Shown here piece after piece: positions 52,745-62,105 of a stretch of DNA of 64,000 nt. A program made the translations under genes and the position numbers. The DNA is taken from assembly GCF_009189165.1 (NCBI RefSeq), contig NZ_CP045118.1:1302001-1366000 (forward strand), given 5' to 3'. Each line of letters begins with the position of its first letter. Positions within the stretch are counted from its first letter, which is position 1. The stretch comes from Pseudomonas sp. SCB32. GTDB lineage: Bacteria > Pseudomonadota > Gammaproteobacteria > Pseudomonadales > Pseudomonadaceae. The notes under the pieces were generated by a model that was not told where the DNA came from, did no database searches, and saw only the letters and a list, made by a program, of their open reading frames with translations.

Positions 52745-53506
52745 ATGCCCACCGAATCCGTTGCCGCTTTCGACGCTCACGCACAGGACCATGCACAAGC
52801 CCGCGCCGAGCTTGCCTGCGCCTTTCGCTGGACCGCCCGACTGGGGATGCACGAGGCGATCGCCAACCACTTCAGCCTGGCCCTGTCCGAGGATGGCCGG
52901 CGCTTTCTGATCAACCCCTACGGCCGGCACTTCTCGCGGGTCCGCGCCAGCGACCTGCTGTTGCTCGACGCCGACGACCCTTCCGCGCTGGACCGCCCGG
53001 ACGCGCCCGACATCACCGCCTGGGCCCTGCACGGCGCCTTGCACCGTCGCCACCGCCATGCGCGCTGCATCCTCCATGTGCATTCGAAGTACGCCACCGC
53101 GCTGGCCTGCCTGGCCGATTCGCGCCTGCCGCCCATCGAGCAGAACTCCATGCGCTTCTTCGAGCGCGTGGCCATCGACGAGGGCTTCGACGGCATGGGC
53201 CTGGGCGACGAGGCCGAGCGGGTCAGCCGGCAGATTGGCGACAAGCCGATCCTGCTGATGGGCAATCACGGCGTGCTGGTGGCTGCGCCCAGCGTGGCCC
53301 AGGCCTTCGACGACCTCTACTACTTCGAGCGCGCCTGCGAGGTCTACCTCACCGCGCTGGCCACCGGCCGCCCGCTGCGCGTCGCCAGCGACGAGGTGGC
53401 GCGCAAGACCTGTCGCCAGTGGCTGGACTACCCGGACTTCGCCGTCCGCCATTTCAACGCGCTGCAGGAGATCCTCGACCAGGAAGAACCCGACTACCGC
53501 ACCTGA
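52745..53506 (+). CDS. Class II aldolase/adducin family protein
   Basis: A 253-residue member of the class II aldolase/adducin family. Metal-binding histidines appear in CILHVHSKYATAL and GNHGVLVAAPS, with the acid E in RVAIDEGF. The family includes fuculose aldolase and related decarboxylases, so the reaction cannot be fixed. GAGGAG precedes ATG 52745. It is the first gene of a cluster for a probable quaternary ammonium substrate. Confidence 0.85.
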   Translation: MPTESVAAFDAHAQDHAQARAELACAFRWTARLGMHEAIANHFSLALSEDGRRFLINPYGRHFSRVRASDLLLLDADDPSALDRPDAPDITAWALHGALHRRHRHARCILHVHSKYATALACLADSRLPPIEQNSMRFFERVAIDEGFDGMGLGDEAERVSRQIGDKPILLMGNHGVLVAAPSVAQAFDDLYYFERACEVYLTALATGRPLRVASDEVARKTCRQWLDYPDFAVRHFNALQEILDQEEPDYRT

Positions 53507-53573
53507 AGGGCCGCCAGAAGCCCGCCCCACTGCACGTGAAACTCCCCCTCGAACCCGCTCCGGAGTCGTTCGC

Positions 53574-54521
53574 ATGTCGAAGAAACGCGCTGTGCCTGTG
53601 CTCGCCGTATCGCTGCTGTTCGCTTCCATCGCCACCGCCCAGGCGGCCGAACCCTCGGCCTGCCAGACGGTGAACTTCGCCGAGGTCGGCTGGGCCGACA
53701 TCGCCGCCACCACCGGCCTTGCTACTACTCTGTTGCAGGGCCTGGGCTACCAGACCAAAACGCAGATGCTGTCGATCCCGATGGCCTACCAGGCCATGGA
53801 GATGAAGGGCATCGATGTCTATCTCGGCGCCTGGATGCCGTCGATGGCGGTGATTTCCAAGCCGTTCCTGGACAAGGGCAGCGTCGAGCGGGTGCGCACC
53901 AACCTGGTCGGCGCCAAGTACACCCTGGCCGTGCCGGACTTCGCCTACGAGGCCGGGCTCAAGGACTTCAAGGACATCGCCCGGTTCAAGGACCAGTTGC
54001 AGGGGCGCATCTACGGCATCGAGGCCGGCAACGACGGCAACCAGATCATCCAGGGGCTGATCGACAAGGACAGCTACGGGCTCAAGGGCTTCCGCCTGGT
54101 GGAGTCGAGCGAGGCGGGGATGCTGGTGGAGGTGCGGCGGGCGGTGCGCGCGCACAAGCCGATCGTGTTCCTCGGCTGGGAGCCACACCCGATGAATACC
54201 CAGCTGCAGATGCGCTACCTGAGCGGCGGCGATGCCGCCTTCGGGCCGGACTATGGCGCCGCCGTGGTCGACACCCACACGCGCCGGGGTTACCGCCAGG
54301 AGTGTCCGAACGTCGGGGCGCTGCTGACCCAGCTGGAGTTCCAGCTGGGCATGGAGAACCAGATCATGGGCGCCATCCTCAACGACAAGCAGAAGCCGGC
54401 GCTGGCCTCGCGCGATTGGCTCAAGCGCAATCCGCAGGTGCTGGACGCCTGGCTGGCCGGGGTGACCACGGTCGACGGTCAGCCGGGCGCGCCGGCGGTG
54501 CGTCGCTACCTGGGGCTCTAG
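53574..54521 (+). CDS. Choline/betaine/carnitine-type ABC transporter substrate-binding protein
   Basis: A 315-residue periplasmic binding protein with signal peptide (cleaved near AQA-AE) and the OpuAC-family features NFAEVGWADIAATTGLATTLL, SIPMAYQAMEMKGIDVYLGAWMP and LGWEPHPMNTQ. Tryptophans in these segments are the usual aromatic cage for a trimethylammonium group. It resembles ChoX/CaiX, stand-alone binding proteins that serve a shared permease. No permease gene is adjacent. Confidence 0.85.
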   Translation: MSKKRAVPVLAVSLLFASIATAQAAEPSACQTVNFAEVGWADIAATTGLATTLLQGLGYQTKTQMLSIPMAYQAMEMKGIDVYLGAWMPSMAVISKPFLDKGSVERVRTNLVGAKYTLAVPDFAYEAGLKDFKDIARFKDQLQGRIYGIEAGNDGNQIIQGLIDKDSYGLKGFRLVESSEAGMLVEVRRAVRAHKPIVFLGWEPHPMNTQLQMRYLSGGDAAFGPDYGAAVVDTHTRRGYRQECPNVGALLTQLEFQLGMENQIMGAILNDKQKPALASRDWLKRNPQVLDAWLAGVTTVDGQPGAPAVRRYLGL

Positions 54522-55567
54522 AGCGGCAGCTGCGACGGGTCATGCGCCAGTGGCTGGCGCATGACCGGCGCGCTCAGGCTCTGCGAGCGATCGTTGCTCG
54601 GCGGGCAGCCGAACCTGGCGCGATAGGCGCGGGAAAAGTGCTCCAGCGAGCCGAAGCCCGAGCTGGCGGCGACCTGGGCAACGCTCATGCGGGTTTGCTG
54701 CAGCAGGTTGTGGGCGCGCGCCAGACGCAGACTGAGGTAGTACTTCAGCGGAGTCAGGCCGGTGTGCTGCATGAATTGCCGTTCCAGTTGCCGGCGTGAC
54801 AGCGAGACCCGCTCGGCAATGGCCTCGCAACTCAGCGGTTCCTCCAGATGCTGCTCCATCAGCTCGATGGCGCGGCTCATCTTGCCGGCCTGGGCGTGTA
54901 GGCTGCGGCGATAGCCTTCGGCCTGCTGCACTTGCGGCTCGCGCACCTGCTCGATGAGCATGTGCATCGCCACCTCGCGCGCGAGGTTCCCGCCCACCAG
55001 GCTGTCCAGCCAGGCGAGCAGCATGTCCAGCACCGCCGTTGCGCCCGCGCAGGTCAGGCGCGTGCGACCCAGGTAGTAGAGCTGCGCGCAGGCCTGTACC
55101 TTCGGGTAGCTCTCCTGAAAGCCTTGCAGGTTGTCCCAGTGCACCGCGGCGGGGTGACCGTCGAGCACGCCGGCAGCGGCGAGCAGTTCGGTGCCGGTCT
55201 CGATGCCCACCAGCACCGCGCCGAAGGCGGCCTGGCGCTTGATCCAGGCCTTGAGCGCGGGACTGCGCGCGTGGCGGTGCACATCGAAGCTGGCGATCAC
55301 CACGCAGGCATCGAACTCCTCAGGCTCGCTGACGCTCGCCTGGGGGCTGGCGAGCAGGCCGTTGCTGGCCGGCACAGGCTGGCCGTCTACCGACAGCAGG
55401 GTCCACTGGAACAGGCTGCGCTGGGCCAGCCAGTTGGCGATGGACAGTGGCTCGATCAGCGCCGCCAGGCCGAAGTTGGAGAACGATGGCAGCAGCAGGA
55501 TGCCGATGCGCAGGGGCGGCCGGGTAGGGTCCTGCCAATCCAGGCTGAGGGGTTCGGTTCGTTTCAT
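54518..55567 (-). CDS. GlxA-type AraC family transcriptional regulator
   Basis: A 349-residue regulator. The N-terminal DJ-1/PfpI-like domain (about 20-220, RIGILLLPSFSNFGLAALIEPL, GIETGTELLAAAGVL) is followed by an AraC HTH domain (about 250-340, CEAIAERVSLSRRQLERQFMQHTGLTPLKYYLSLRLARA). In Pseudomonas this type includes GbdR, CdhR, ArgR and SouR, sensing betaine-like compounds. ATG 55567 with AGGTG is the family start. It ends overlapping the binding-protein stop. Confidence 0.9.
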   Translation of the reverse strand: MKRTEPLSLDWQDPTRPPLRIGILLLPSFSNFGLAALIEPLSIANWLAQRSLFQWTLLSVDGQPVPASNGLLASPQASVSEPEEFDACVVIASFDVHRHARSPALKAWIKRQAAFGAVLVGIETGTELLAAAGVLDGHPAAVHWDNLQGFQESYPKVQACAQLYYLGRTRLTCAGATAVLDMLLAWLDSLVGGNLAREVAMHMLIEQVREPQVQQAEGYRRSLHAQAGKMSRAIELMEQHLEEPLSCEAIAERVSLSRRQLERQFMQHTGLTPLKYYLSLRLARAHNLLQQTRMSVAQVAASSGFGSLEHFSRAYRARFGCPPSNDRSQSLSAPVMRQPLAHDPSQLPL

Positions 55568-55679
55568 GGTGACACCTGGCACGGAAATGGGCGCCGGCTG
55601 CATCGGCCGGCGCCTCGCTCGAATGGATAGGCCCGCTGCGCCTATGCAAGCGGAGCGGGCCGGGTTTGGCAAGTGCGCT

Positions 55680-57341
55680 TCAGCGCTGGCATTCGCGCCA
55701 GCGCGGGTGAATCCACACCGGCGCATCGCTGGCCGGCAGGGCGTTGTGACCACGGATCAGGTCGCTGGCCTTCTCGGCGATCATCACGGTGGGCGCGTTG
55801 GTATTGCCGCTGACGATCTCCGGCATGATCGACGCATCGACCACGCGCAAACCACGCAGACCATGCACGCGCAACTGCGCATCGACCACCGCCGCGGGGT
55901 CGCCGGCCGGGCCCATCTTGCAGGTGCCGCTGGCGTGATAGCCGGTCTCGGTGACGCGCCGGGCCCAGGCGTCGAGCTGGGCGTCAGTGGTCTGGTCGGC
56001 GCCGGGCACCAGTTCGTCGCCGGCATAGGCGCGCATGGCCGGCTGGGCGAGGATCTCGCGCACCAGGCGGGCGCCGGCGCGCATGTCGGCGCGGTCGCGT
56101 TCGGTGGTCAGGTAGTTGAAGAGGATGCGCGGTGCCTGGTGCGGGTCGGCGCTGGTCAGGCTGACGCTGCCCAGGCTGGTCGGGCGCATCAGGTCGATGT
56201 GCACCTGGAAGGCGTGCTCCGGCACCAGGTCGACGCTGCCCGGCTGCACCGCCAGTGGCATGAAGGTCAGTTGCAGGTCGGGGAACTCGACTCCGGCACG
56301 CGAGCGGATGAACGCCCCGGCCTCGAAATGATTGCTCGCCGCAAGGCCATCGTGGCTGGCGAACCAGCGGGCGCCGATCATCCATTTGCCTGGCGCGCGC
56401 GTCCAGGGGTAGATGGACACCGGCTGCTTGCAGCGGTACTGCACGACGGTGTCCGGGTGGTCGTTGAGGCGCTGGCCGACGCCGGGCAAGTCATGCACCA
56501 CGGGGATGCCCAGGCGCTCCAGGTCCTGCGCCGGACCGACGCCGGAGAGCATCAGCAGTTGCGGTGAGTTGATGGCGCCGGCGCTGAGCAGCACTTCATG
56601 GCGCGCGCGCACCTGATGCCGCTCGCCGTCCATTTCGAACTCGACGCCATAGGCCTGGTTGCCATCGAAGAGAATGCGCCGGCTCAGCGCCGAAGTCGCC
56701 ACGCTGACGTTGCTGCCCTTCAGGGCCTCGGCCAGGTAGCCGCGCGCGGTGCTCCAGCGCTTGCCGTCGCGGGTGGTGCGGTCGACCGGGCCGAAGCCTT
56801 CCTGGCGATAGCCGTTGAGGTCGCGGCTGAAGTCGTAGCCGGCCTGCTGGCCGGCCTCGATGAAGGCCCGGCACAACGGCGGCGAAGTATCGCCGGGGGT
56901 GACGTGGAGCAACCCGTCGCCGCCCCGGTAGGCGTCGGCGCCGTCCCGGTGGTTCTGCGCGCGCATGAAGTACGGCAGCACCTCGCGATAGCTCCAGCCC
57001 TCGCAGCCGCGCTCGGCCCAGCCATCGTAGTCGCGGGCATGGCCACGGATGTAGACCATGCCGTTGATCGAGGACGAGCCGCCGAGGGCGCGCCCGCGCG
57101 GGGTGCCGATGCGGCGGTTGTCCAGGCCCGGCTCCGGCTCGCTGGTGTAGCTCCAGTTGAAGCGCGTGCCGCCCACCACGATGCCCACGGCGGAGGGCAT
57201 GTCGATGGTCCAGCTGCTGTCCACCGGGCCGGATTCCAGCACCAGGATGCGCAATGCCGGGTTCTCGCCCAGGCGCTTGGCCAGCACGCAGCCGGCCGAG
57301 CCTGCGCCGATGATCACGTAGTCGTATTCATGCGCGAGCAT
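55680..57341 (-). CDS. GMC family FAD oxidoreductase (choline dehydrogenase-like)
   Basis: A 553-residue flavoenzyme with the FAD motif DYVIIGAGSAGCVLAKRL, the GMC signatures RGRALGGSSSINGMVYIRG and GAINSPQLLMLSGVGPA, and C-terminal ASGTCKMG and SGNTNAPTVMIAEKA with the active-site His/Asn. It is BetA-like and oxidises an alcohol to an aldehyde or beyond. It follows the Rieske oxygenase gene by 30 bases on the same strand, so both likely act on one substrate. Confidence 0.92.
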   Translation of the reverse strand: MLAHEYDYVIIGAGSAGCVLAKRLGENPALRILVLESGPVDSSWTIDMPSAVGIVVGGTRFNWSYTSEPEPGLDNRRIGTPRGRALGGSSSINGMVYIRGHARDYDGWAERGCEGWSYREVLPYFMRAQNHRDGADAYRGGDGLLHVTPGDTSPPLCRAFIEAGQQAGYDFSRDLNGYRQEGFGPVDRTTRDGKRWSTARGYLAEALKGSNVSVATSALSRRILFDGNQAYGVEFEMDGERHQVRARHEVLLSAGAINSPQLLMLSGVGPAQDLERLGIPVVHDLPGVGQRLNDHPDTVVQYRCKQPVSIYPWTRAPGKWMIGARWFASHDGLAASNHFEAGAFIRSRAGVEFPDLQLTFMPLAVQPGSVDLVPEHAFQVHIDLMRPTSLGSVSLTSADPHQAPRILFNYLTTERDRADMRAGARLVREILAQPAMRAYAGDELVPGADQTTDAQLDAWARRVTETGYHASGTCKMGPAGDPAAVVDAQLRVHGLRGLRVVDASIMPEIVSGNTNAPTVMIAEKASDLIRGHNALPASDAPVWIHPRWRECQR

Positions 57342-57371
57342 AAGGTTCTCCCGTGACAGGTAAGCGCGAGG

Positions 57372-58532
57372 TCAGCGACCGCTGATGCCGTCGAACACCA
57401 GCTTGTGGAAGTGGTGCACCAGGTGCTCGCTCTCGTTGCTGCGCTCCGCGTCGATCATGTAGCGGCCCTGGTCGTAGCCGAGGGAGCGCAGGCCCTTCTG
57501 CACGCTGATGTTGAGCTCGATGTCTTCCGGGCCGAGCTCATCGTTCATCCACTTCATGCAGGCGTGGGAGACCTCCGGGACTTCTTCGTGTGGGCTGTAG
57601 TAACCGAAGCGCAGCAGCGAGCGCTCGGCATCCAGCGGAATCATGATGAAGGTGCCGAGGAACTCGGAGTACGGGAAGGTGTAGAAGGTGTTGTTCGGCC
57701 ACAGGCCGATGTTGAAGAAGCGCTCGTCGGGATTGCGCGGCCCGGTGAGTCTCACCCCGTAGGCATCCTCGGCCTGCAGGTTGGCCGGGGCTATGTAGGT
57801 CCACCAGTTGTCGCGCTTGGTCAGGCGGTAGCCCTTGAAGTCGATCAGCTTGGCCAGGTCGATGTGGCAGGGGCCGGAGAGCTTGAAGTGATAGCCCTCG
57901 ATGGAGTTGTCCATGATCACTTTCCAGTTGGCCGGAACGATCACGTCCTGCTCCTCGATCAGGCGCATCTTGCCCAGGTCAGGGAAGACCGCGCGCATTT
58001 CCGCGTCGGCCTCGGGGAAGAGTTCGGCCAGCGCGGGGGCTTCGGCGTCGAAGTTGAAGTAGACGAAGCCGCCGAGCTCCTCGACGCGGATTTTTGGGAT
58101 GTTGAACTCCTGCTTGTCGAAGGCGATCAGCCGCTCGCTGCGTGGCGCACTGCGCAGGCTGCCGTCCATTTCGTAGCACCAGGAGTGGTAGGCGCAGCGC
58201 AGGACGCGGGTGTTGTTGCCACGGCGGACATCGAGCAGGCGATTGCCACGATGCTGGCAGACGTTGTGGAAGGCGTTGATCTTGCCGTCATTGCCGCAGG
58301 CCACCACCACGCTCTGGTCGAAAATGTCGCAAACCACGAACTGCCCCGGTTCGGCGAATTCGTTGCGGTGCCCGGCCAGATGCCAGGCGCTCATGAAGAT
58401 ACGGTCGCGTTCGGCGGCGAAGATCTGCTCGTCGAAGAAGTAGCGCGAGGGCAGGGTGAAGGCCTCTTCCGGGCGCTGCTCGGCCCAATCTGCAATGGAA
58501 GTGCCGCGTTTGATCTGCTCGACGGATTGCAT
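57372..58532 (-). CDS. Rieske-type oxygenase, alpha subunit (betaine/quaternary ammonium type)
   Basis: A 386-residue oxygenase with a Rieske [2Fe-2S] centre (C92, H94, C113, H116 in CQHRGN and CAYHSW) and a mononuclear iron site (E212, H215, H223 in EGYHFKLSGPCH). It resembles GbcA/CntA-type enzymes that demethylate or cleave trimethylammonium compounds. No reductase component lies in this window, so electrons must come from elsewhere. It is the first gene of a transcript with the GMC enzyme. Confidence 0.9.
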   Translation of the reverse strand: MQSVEQIKRGTSIADWAEQRPEEAFTLPSRYFFDEQIFAAERDRIFMSAWHLAGHRNEFAEPGQFVVCDIFDQSVVVACGNDGKINAFHNVCQHRGNRLLDVRRGNNTRVLRCAYHSWCYEMDGSLRSAPRSERLIAFDKQEFNIPKIRVEELGGFVYFNFDAEAPALAELFPEADAEMRAVFPDLGKMRLIEEQDVIVPANWKVIMDNSIEGYHFKLSGPCHIDLAKLIDFKGYRLTKRDNWWTYIAPANLQAEDAYGVRLTGPRNPDERFFNIGLWPNNTFYTFPYSEFLGTFIMIPLDAERSLLRFGYYSPHEEVPEVSHACMKWMNDELGPEDIELNISVQKGLRSLGYDQGRYMIDAERSNESEHLVHHFHKLVFDGISGR

Positions 58533-58767
58533 GGCTGGTCTCCTCCAGACTCTGCCCCCTGGGTTCGATCAGGGGCTTGCTCGGGGCCTAATCTAGGGGA
58601 GCGCGGGAGGCGACTCTTGATGAAAAGCGACAACTTCGCGGGCTGGATTGATCAACCGCTGCTCTTGCTTGAACCGCGCATTCGGCCGCGAGGGAGCGCG
58701 TGCGATCGCCTCCGTCCCCAGGGCCAGCATGTGCAACAGCGAAACACGGCTCGCCAACCTGTCCCGA

Positions 58768-59685
58768 TCAGGCGCGGGTATCGACCTCGGCCAAGCGGAC
58801 GGGAAGCTTCTGCAGAAATGCATCCACCGTTACCCGGACTTTCACCGGAAGGTGCTGCGTGTAGGGCCACACGGCGTGTATGGCGTAGGTCACGCCGGGC
58901 ATCTCGGGCAGCAGCTCCCGCAGCGAGCCGTCGCGCAGCGCGTCACGCACCAGCCAGTAGGGTAGCCAGACCACGCCCAGATCCTTGAGGGCTGCATCCA
59001 GCAAGGCTTGCAGGTCGTCGGAGAGCAGGCGGGTCTCAGGCTGAAGCTCCACCGCTTGCCCCTCGATCAGGACTCGCCACCGGTGCACCTGGCCAAAGCG
59101 CGCATAGGCCAGGGCCTTGTGCTGCGACAGCGCCTCGACGGTCCGGGGCTCCCCGAAGCGCTGCAGGTAGGCGGGCGAGGCGCAGAACGCCATGCTGTGC
59201 TCACCCAGCGGGCGCGCCACCAGGGCGCTGCTGTTGGGGAGCGTGCCGACACGAATCGCCAGGTCGAAACCTTCCTCCACCAGATCGACGGCCCGGTCGC
59301 TGAACGACAACTCCAGATTCAGCTCGGGGTTCTCCTGGGCCAGCTCCATCAGGATCGGCGCCAGGCACAAGTGGCCGAACAGCGAAGGCATCGACACCCG
59401 CAGACGCCCCTTCATCTGCCACTTGCCGCTCTCCAGCAGCGTCTCTCCCGCGCGGATTTCTTCCACGGCGCGCAGGCAGTATTCGTAGAACAGCGTGCCC
59501 TCATCCGTCAGGCTCTGGCTGCGGGTCGTGCGCTGGAACAACACGACGCCCAGCCGCTCCTCGAGGCGAGCGATGCTCTTGCCCACCGCGGAGCGCGTGA
59601 TGTGAAGCTTCTCGGCGGCCTGGGCGAAATTCTTCGCCTCCACCGCAGCCACGAAGACATCAATGCCTTTCAGGTTATTGCGCAT
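58768..59685 (-). CDS. LysR family transcriptional regulator
   Basis: A 305-residue LysR protein. The HTH is near residues 18-40 (AQAAEKLHITRSAVGKSIARLEERLG). The effector domain begins near 90 (GRLRVSMPSLFGHLCL). It is divergent from the azoreductase gene and probably controls it through the LysR-type box in the 111-base gap. The 235 bases between it and the Rieske gene hold no gene I can support. Confidence 0.93.
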   Translation of the reverse strand: MRNNLKGIDVFVAAVEAKNFAQAAEKLHITRSAVGKSIARLEERLGVVLFQRTTRSQSLTDEGTLFYEYCLRAVEEIRAGETLLESGKWQMKGRLRVSMPSLFGHLCLAPILMELAQENPELNLELSFSDRAVDLVEEGFDLAIRVGTLPNSSALVARPLGEHSMAFCASPAYLQRFGEPRTVEALSQHKALAYARFGQVHRWRVLIEGQAVELQPETRLLSDDLQALLDAALKDLGVVWLPYWLVRDALRDGSLRELLPEMPGVTYAIHAVWPYTQHLPVKVRVTVDAFLQKLPVRLAEVDTRA

Positions 59686-59703
59686 GTCAGTGGATACAGA
59701 AAG

Positions 59704-59720
59704 TCTACTTGGTGCGTAGA
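59704..59720. promoter_or_regulatory. Predicted LysR-type binding site
   Basis: TCTAC (59704-59708) and GTAGA (59716-59720) flank seven bases, fitting the T-N11-A LysR box, midway between the divergent LysR and azoreductase genes. Confidence 0.55.
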
Positions 59721-59796
59721 TTTTATCCGTTATGGCTCGAAATGGTGAATGTTAGGATTCTTTCCATTCCTCAATTCAGCAACGGAGAGACCTCAA

Positions 59797-60396
59797 ATGG
59801 CCCGGATTCTCGCGCTCAAATCCAGCATCAACGGCAGCCAGTCGCAGACCAATACCCTGATCGACGACTTCCTGGCGGAGCGCAAGGCCAACGGCCATCA
59901 GGACGAAGTGATCGTGCGCGACCTCGCGAACCTCGACCTGCCGGTGCTCGACAGCGAACTGTTCCACGCACTGCGGGGCGCCGTGCAATCCAGCGAACAG
60001 ATCCGGCAGGCGGTGGCCCTGTCCGACGCACTCATCGCCGAGCTCAAGGGCAGCAACCTGCTGCTGATCGGCGCGCCCATGTACAACCTCAACGTGCCGA
60101 CCCAACTGAAAAACTGGTTCGACCTGGTGGCGCGGGCACAGGTGACCTTCCGCTACACCGAGACTTACCCAATGGGCCTGGTCGAAGGCGTGAAAGCCAT
60201 TGCCTTCAGCTCGCGCGGCGGCGTGCACGTCGGTCAGGAGACCGATGCTGTCACGCCCTACCTGCGGGCAGTGCTGGGCCTGATGGGGATCACCGACGTG
60301 AAGTTCGTCTACGCCGAAGGGCTCGATATCCGGCCCCACGGCGTTGTTGCGGGGCTGGCGAATGCGCGCAAGCAGATGGACGCGCTTCACGCTTGA
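59797..60396 (+). CDS. azoR: FMN-dependent NADH-azoreductase
   Basis: A 199-residue flavodoxin-like quinone/azo reductase. It has ILALKSSINGSQSQTNTLIDDF at the start, the FMN-binding LLIGAPMYNLNVPTQLKNWFDLV, and AFSSRGGVHV. AzoR enzymes reduce quinones and azo dyes by two electrons. ATG 59797 has GGAGAG upstream. A strong terminator follows at 60442-60469. Confidence 0.92.
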   Translation: MARILALKSSINGSQSQTNTLIDDFLAERKANGHQDEVIVRDLANLDLPVLDSELFHALRGAVQSSEQIRQAVALSDALIAELKGSNLLLIGAPMYNLNVPTQLKNWFDLVARAQVTFRYTETYPMGLVEGVKAIAFSSRGGVHVGQETDAVTPYLRAVLGLMGITDVKFVYAEGLDIRPHGVVAGLANARKQMDALHA

Positions 60397-60439
60397 GGGG
60401 CATTGCCCGCGCTGCGGCAGGAGCACCTTGGAAAAACAA

Positions 60440-60475
60440 AAGCCCCCGGCAACGAACGCTGCCGGGGGCATTTGC
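60440..60475 (+). terminator. Terminator after azoR
   Basis: GCCCCCGGCA (60442-60451) and TGCCGGGGGC (60460-60469) pair perfectly around eight bases, followed by ATTTGC. Confidence 0.75.
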
Positions 60476-60484
60476 ATGGGAATC

Positions 60485-60558
60485 TGGAGCGGGCGAAGGG
60501 AATCGAACCCTCGTCATGAGCTTGGGAAGCTCAGGTAATGCCATTATACGACGCCCGC
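60485..60558 (-). tRNA. tRNA-Gly (anticodon CCC)
   Basis: On the minus strand a 74-base cloverleaf starts GCGGGCG and ends CGCCCGC-T-CCA with encoded CCA. The T arm contains GGTTCGATTCC. The anticodon loop TTCCCAA between TGAGC/GCTCA gives CCC (60524-60526), reading GGG. Confidence 0.95.
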
Positions 60559-60709
60559 TTGGGGGTGCCTTTTTACCAGAAGGCGGGGGCTTAGTGAAGC
60601 CTTGGGCGGCGAGCTGCGCCGAGGATGCTGCTTTTGTGCGGTGCTGCGTGCAAAAAATAACCGGAGGCGGTGGGTGGTGTCCGGCCCCCGGTGTTGTGCG
60701 CTGGCTGCA

Positions 60710-61603
60710 TCAGCTCACCATGGCGGCAATCGGTACGCCCTGGCTGTTGGGCTGGTACGCGGGAGCCAGCATGACCTTGCGCTGGGGTTGGAGGAAGGCG
60801 AGCAGGTGCTCCTGGGTTTCCTGCCAGGCCTGCTTGTGCTCCACGTCGATGAAGTGACCGGCGTTGCGGATGGTGCGGAATTCGCAGTCGCGGATCAGTT
60901 GCTGGAACAGGCGCGCTTCGGCCGGGGTGGTGTAGATGTCCAGTTCGCCATTGAGGAACAGCAGCGGGATGTCGATGGAGGAGAAGTTCTCCATGTAGCT
61001 TTCCGCGCTGAGCTGGAGCACCTGGCAGATATGGAAGTGCATCTGCTGATATTCGTGCTCGTCGAGGCTGCTGACGTGTCGGTAGTTGAAGCGCTTGAAC
61101 AGATGCGGCAGGTAGCGGCCGATGGTTTCGTTCACCAGGTTGCCGACGTTGGGACGGTCGCAGGCCGCGAGGTAGTCCAGGCCGCGGTGCAGGTAGTCGA
61201 GCATCGACGCGTTGAGCAGCGGCGAGAACGAGTTGATGACCGCCTTCTGGATGCGCGCCGGGCGCTGGGCCAGGGCCAGCAGCGTGGCGACGCCGCCCCA
61301 GGAGAAGGACATCACGATGTCCGCCTGGTAGTGCTCGATCAGCTCCAGCAGCAGCGCTGCCTCGTACTCCTTGGTGATCGGCTCGCGGCAGTCGTTGTGC
61401 GGCTTGGACTGGCCGGAGTACGGCTGGTCGTAGCAAACCACGTTGAAGTGGGGCTGCAGGTATTTCACCGTTTGCGTGAAGGAGGCAGTGGTTGCCAGCG
61501 AGCCGTTGACCAGGATGATGGTCTGACGCGCTTCCCTGTTGGCGTGGAACTCCGTGTGTACCCGATGTTGCTGAATCTCGACGACGGCGGTTTCCGGCCT
61601 CAT
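60710..61603 (-). CDS. phaG: 3-hydroxyacyl-ACP:CoA transacylase/thioesterase, PhaG-like (RhlA/PhaG family)
   Basis: A 297-residue alpha/beta hydrolase very like PhaG: NGSLATTASFTQTVKYLQ, YDQPYSGQSKPHN, MSFSWGG with nucleophile S101, LFKRFNYRHVSSLDEHEY and AGHFIDVEHK. PhaG links fatty-acid synthesis to medium-chain polyhydroxyalkanoate by releasing 3-hydroxyacyl chains from ACP. RhlA is the nearest alternative; the conserved DYLAACDRPNVGNLVNETIG region favours PhaG. ATG 61603 with GGAGG is chosen. Confidence 0.86.
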   Translation of the reverse strand: MRPETAVVEIQQHRVHTEFHANREARQTIILVNGSLATTASFTQTVKYLQPHFNVVCYDQPYSGQSKPHNDCREPITKEYEAALLLELIEHYQADIVMSFSWGGVATLLALAQRPARIQKAVINSFSPLLNASMLDYLHRGLDYLAACDRPNVGNLVNETIGRYLPHLFKRFNYRHVSSLDEHEYQQMHFHICQVLQLSAESYMENFSSIDIPLLFLNGELDIYTTPAEARLFQQLIRDCEFRTIRNAGHFIDVEHKQAWQETQEHLLAFLQPQRKVMLAPAYQPNSQGVPIAAMVS

Positions 61604-61689
61604 GTCGTTTTCCTCCAGACGCAGGTCATAGGAACGCACCCACGATCGGATGCGAAGAAAAGTACCCAGGCAGAGGAAAGCGCCTTGAC

Positions 61690-61707
61690 GTGACAGCTTC
61701 GTGTCAC
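61690..61707. promoter_or_regulatory. Palindrome upstream of phaG
   Basis: GTGACA-GCTTCG-TGTCAC lies 87 bases before the phaG ATG, next to an AT-rich stretch (61716-61745) that may hold the promoter. The rest of this 500-base gap, to 62105, has no supportable gene. Confidence 0.45.
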
Positions 61708-62105
61708 ACGGCGAAACTTAATATTTTCTTAATTTTCAATCAGTTACGACGCCAAGAAGTATCGTTCCGGCACTGTTTCCAGCGCGGAATGAGGCTCTTG
61801 ACCAGGCAGGGAAGGGGCGGCTTGGGGAACGGCTGCCGCGATGAAGCATTCTTGGACGTTGTGCGTGACTCACCGGTCACGCTTGGGCCAGAGTTAAGCA
61901 GGCGGGGTCGTCCGACGCAACCGTCCGTGAACGATTGTTCGCGCTTGCCGGTCGGGAATCCGACGAAGTGACATTTATCTTTGTGACTCGACGGCGATTT
62001 GGAGAAGGCCGATTACACTCTTTGTGTCAGTCATTTCTTCCCGCCCGCAGATGAGCGTCGTTGACGTGCTCCTCTCAAGGCCGATACCGCGGACGGAGCG
62101 GGTCA

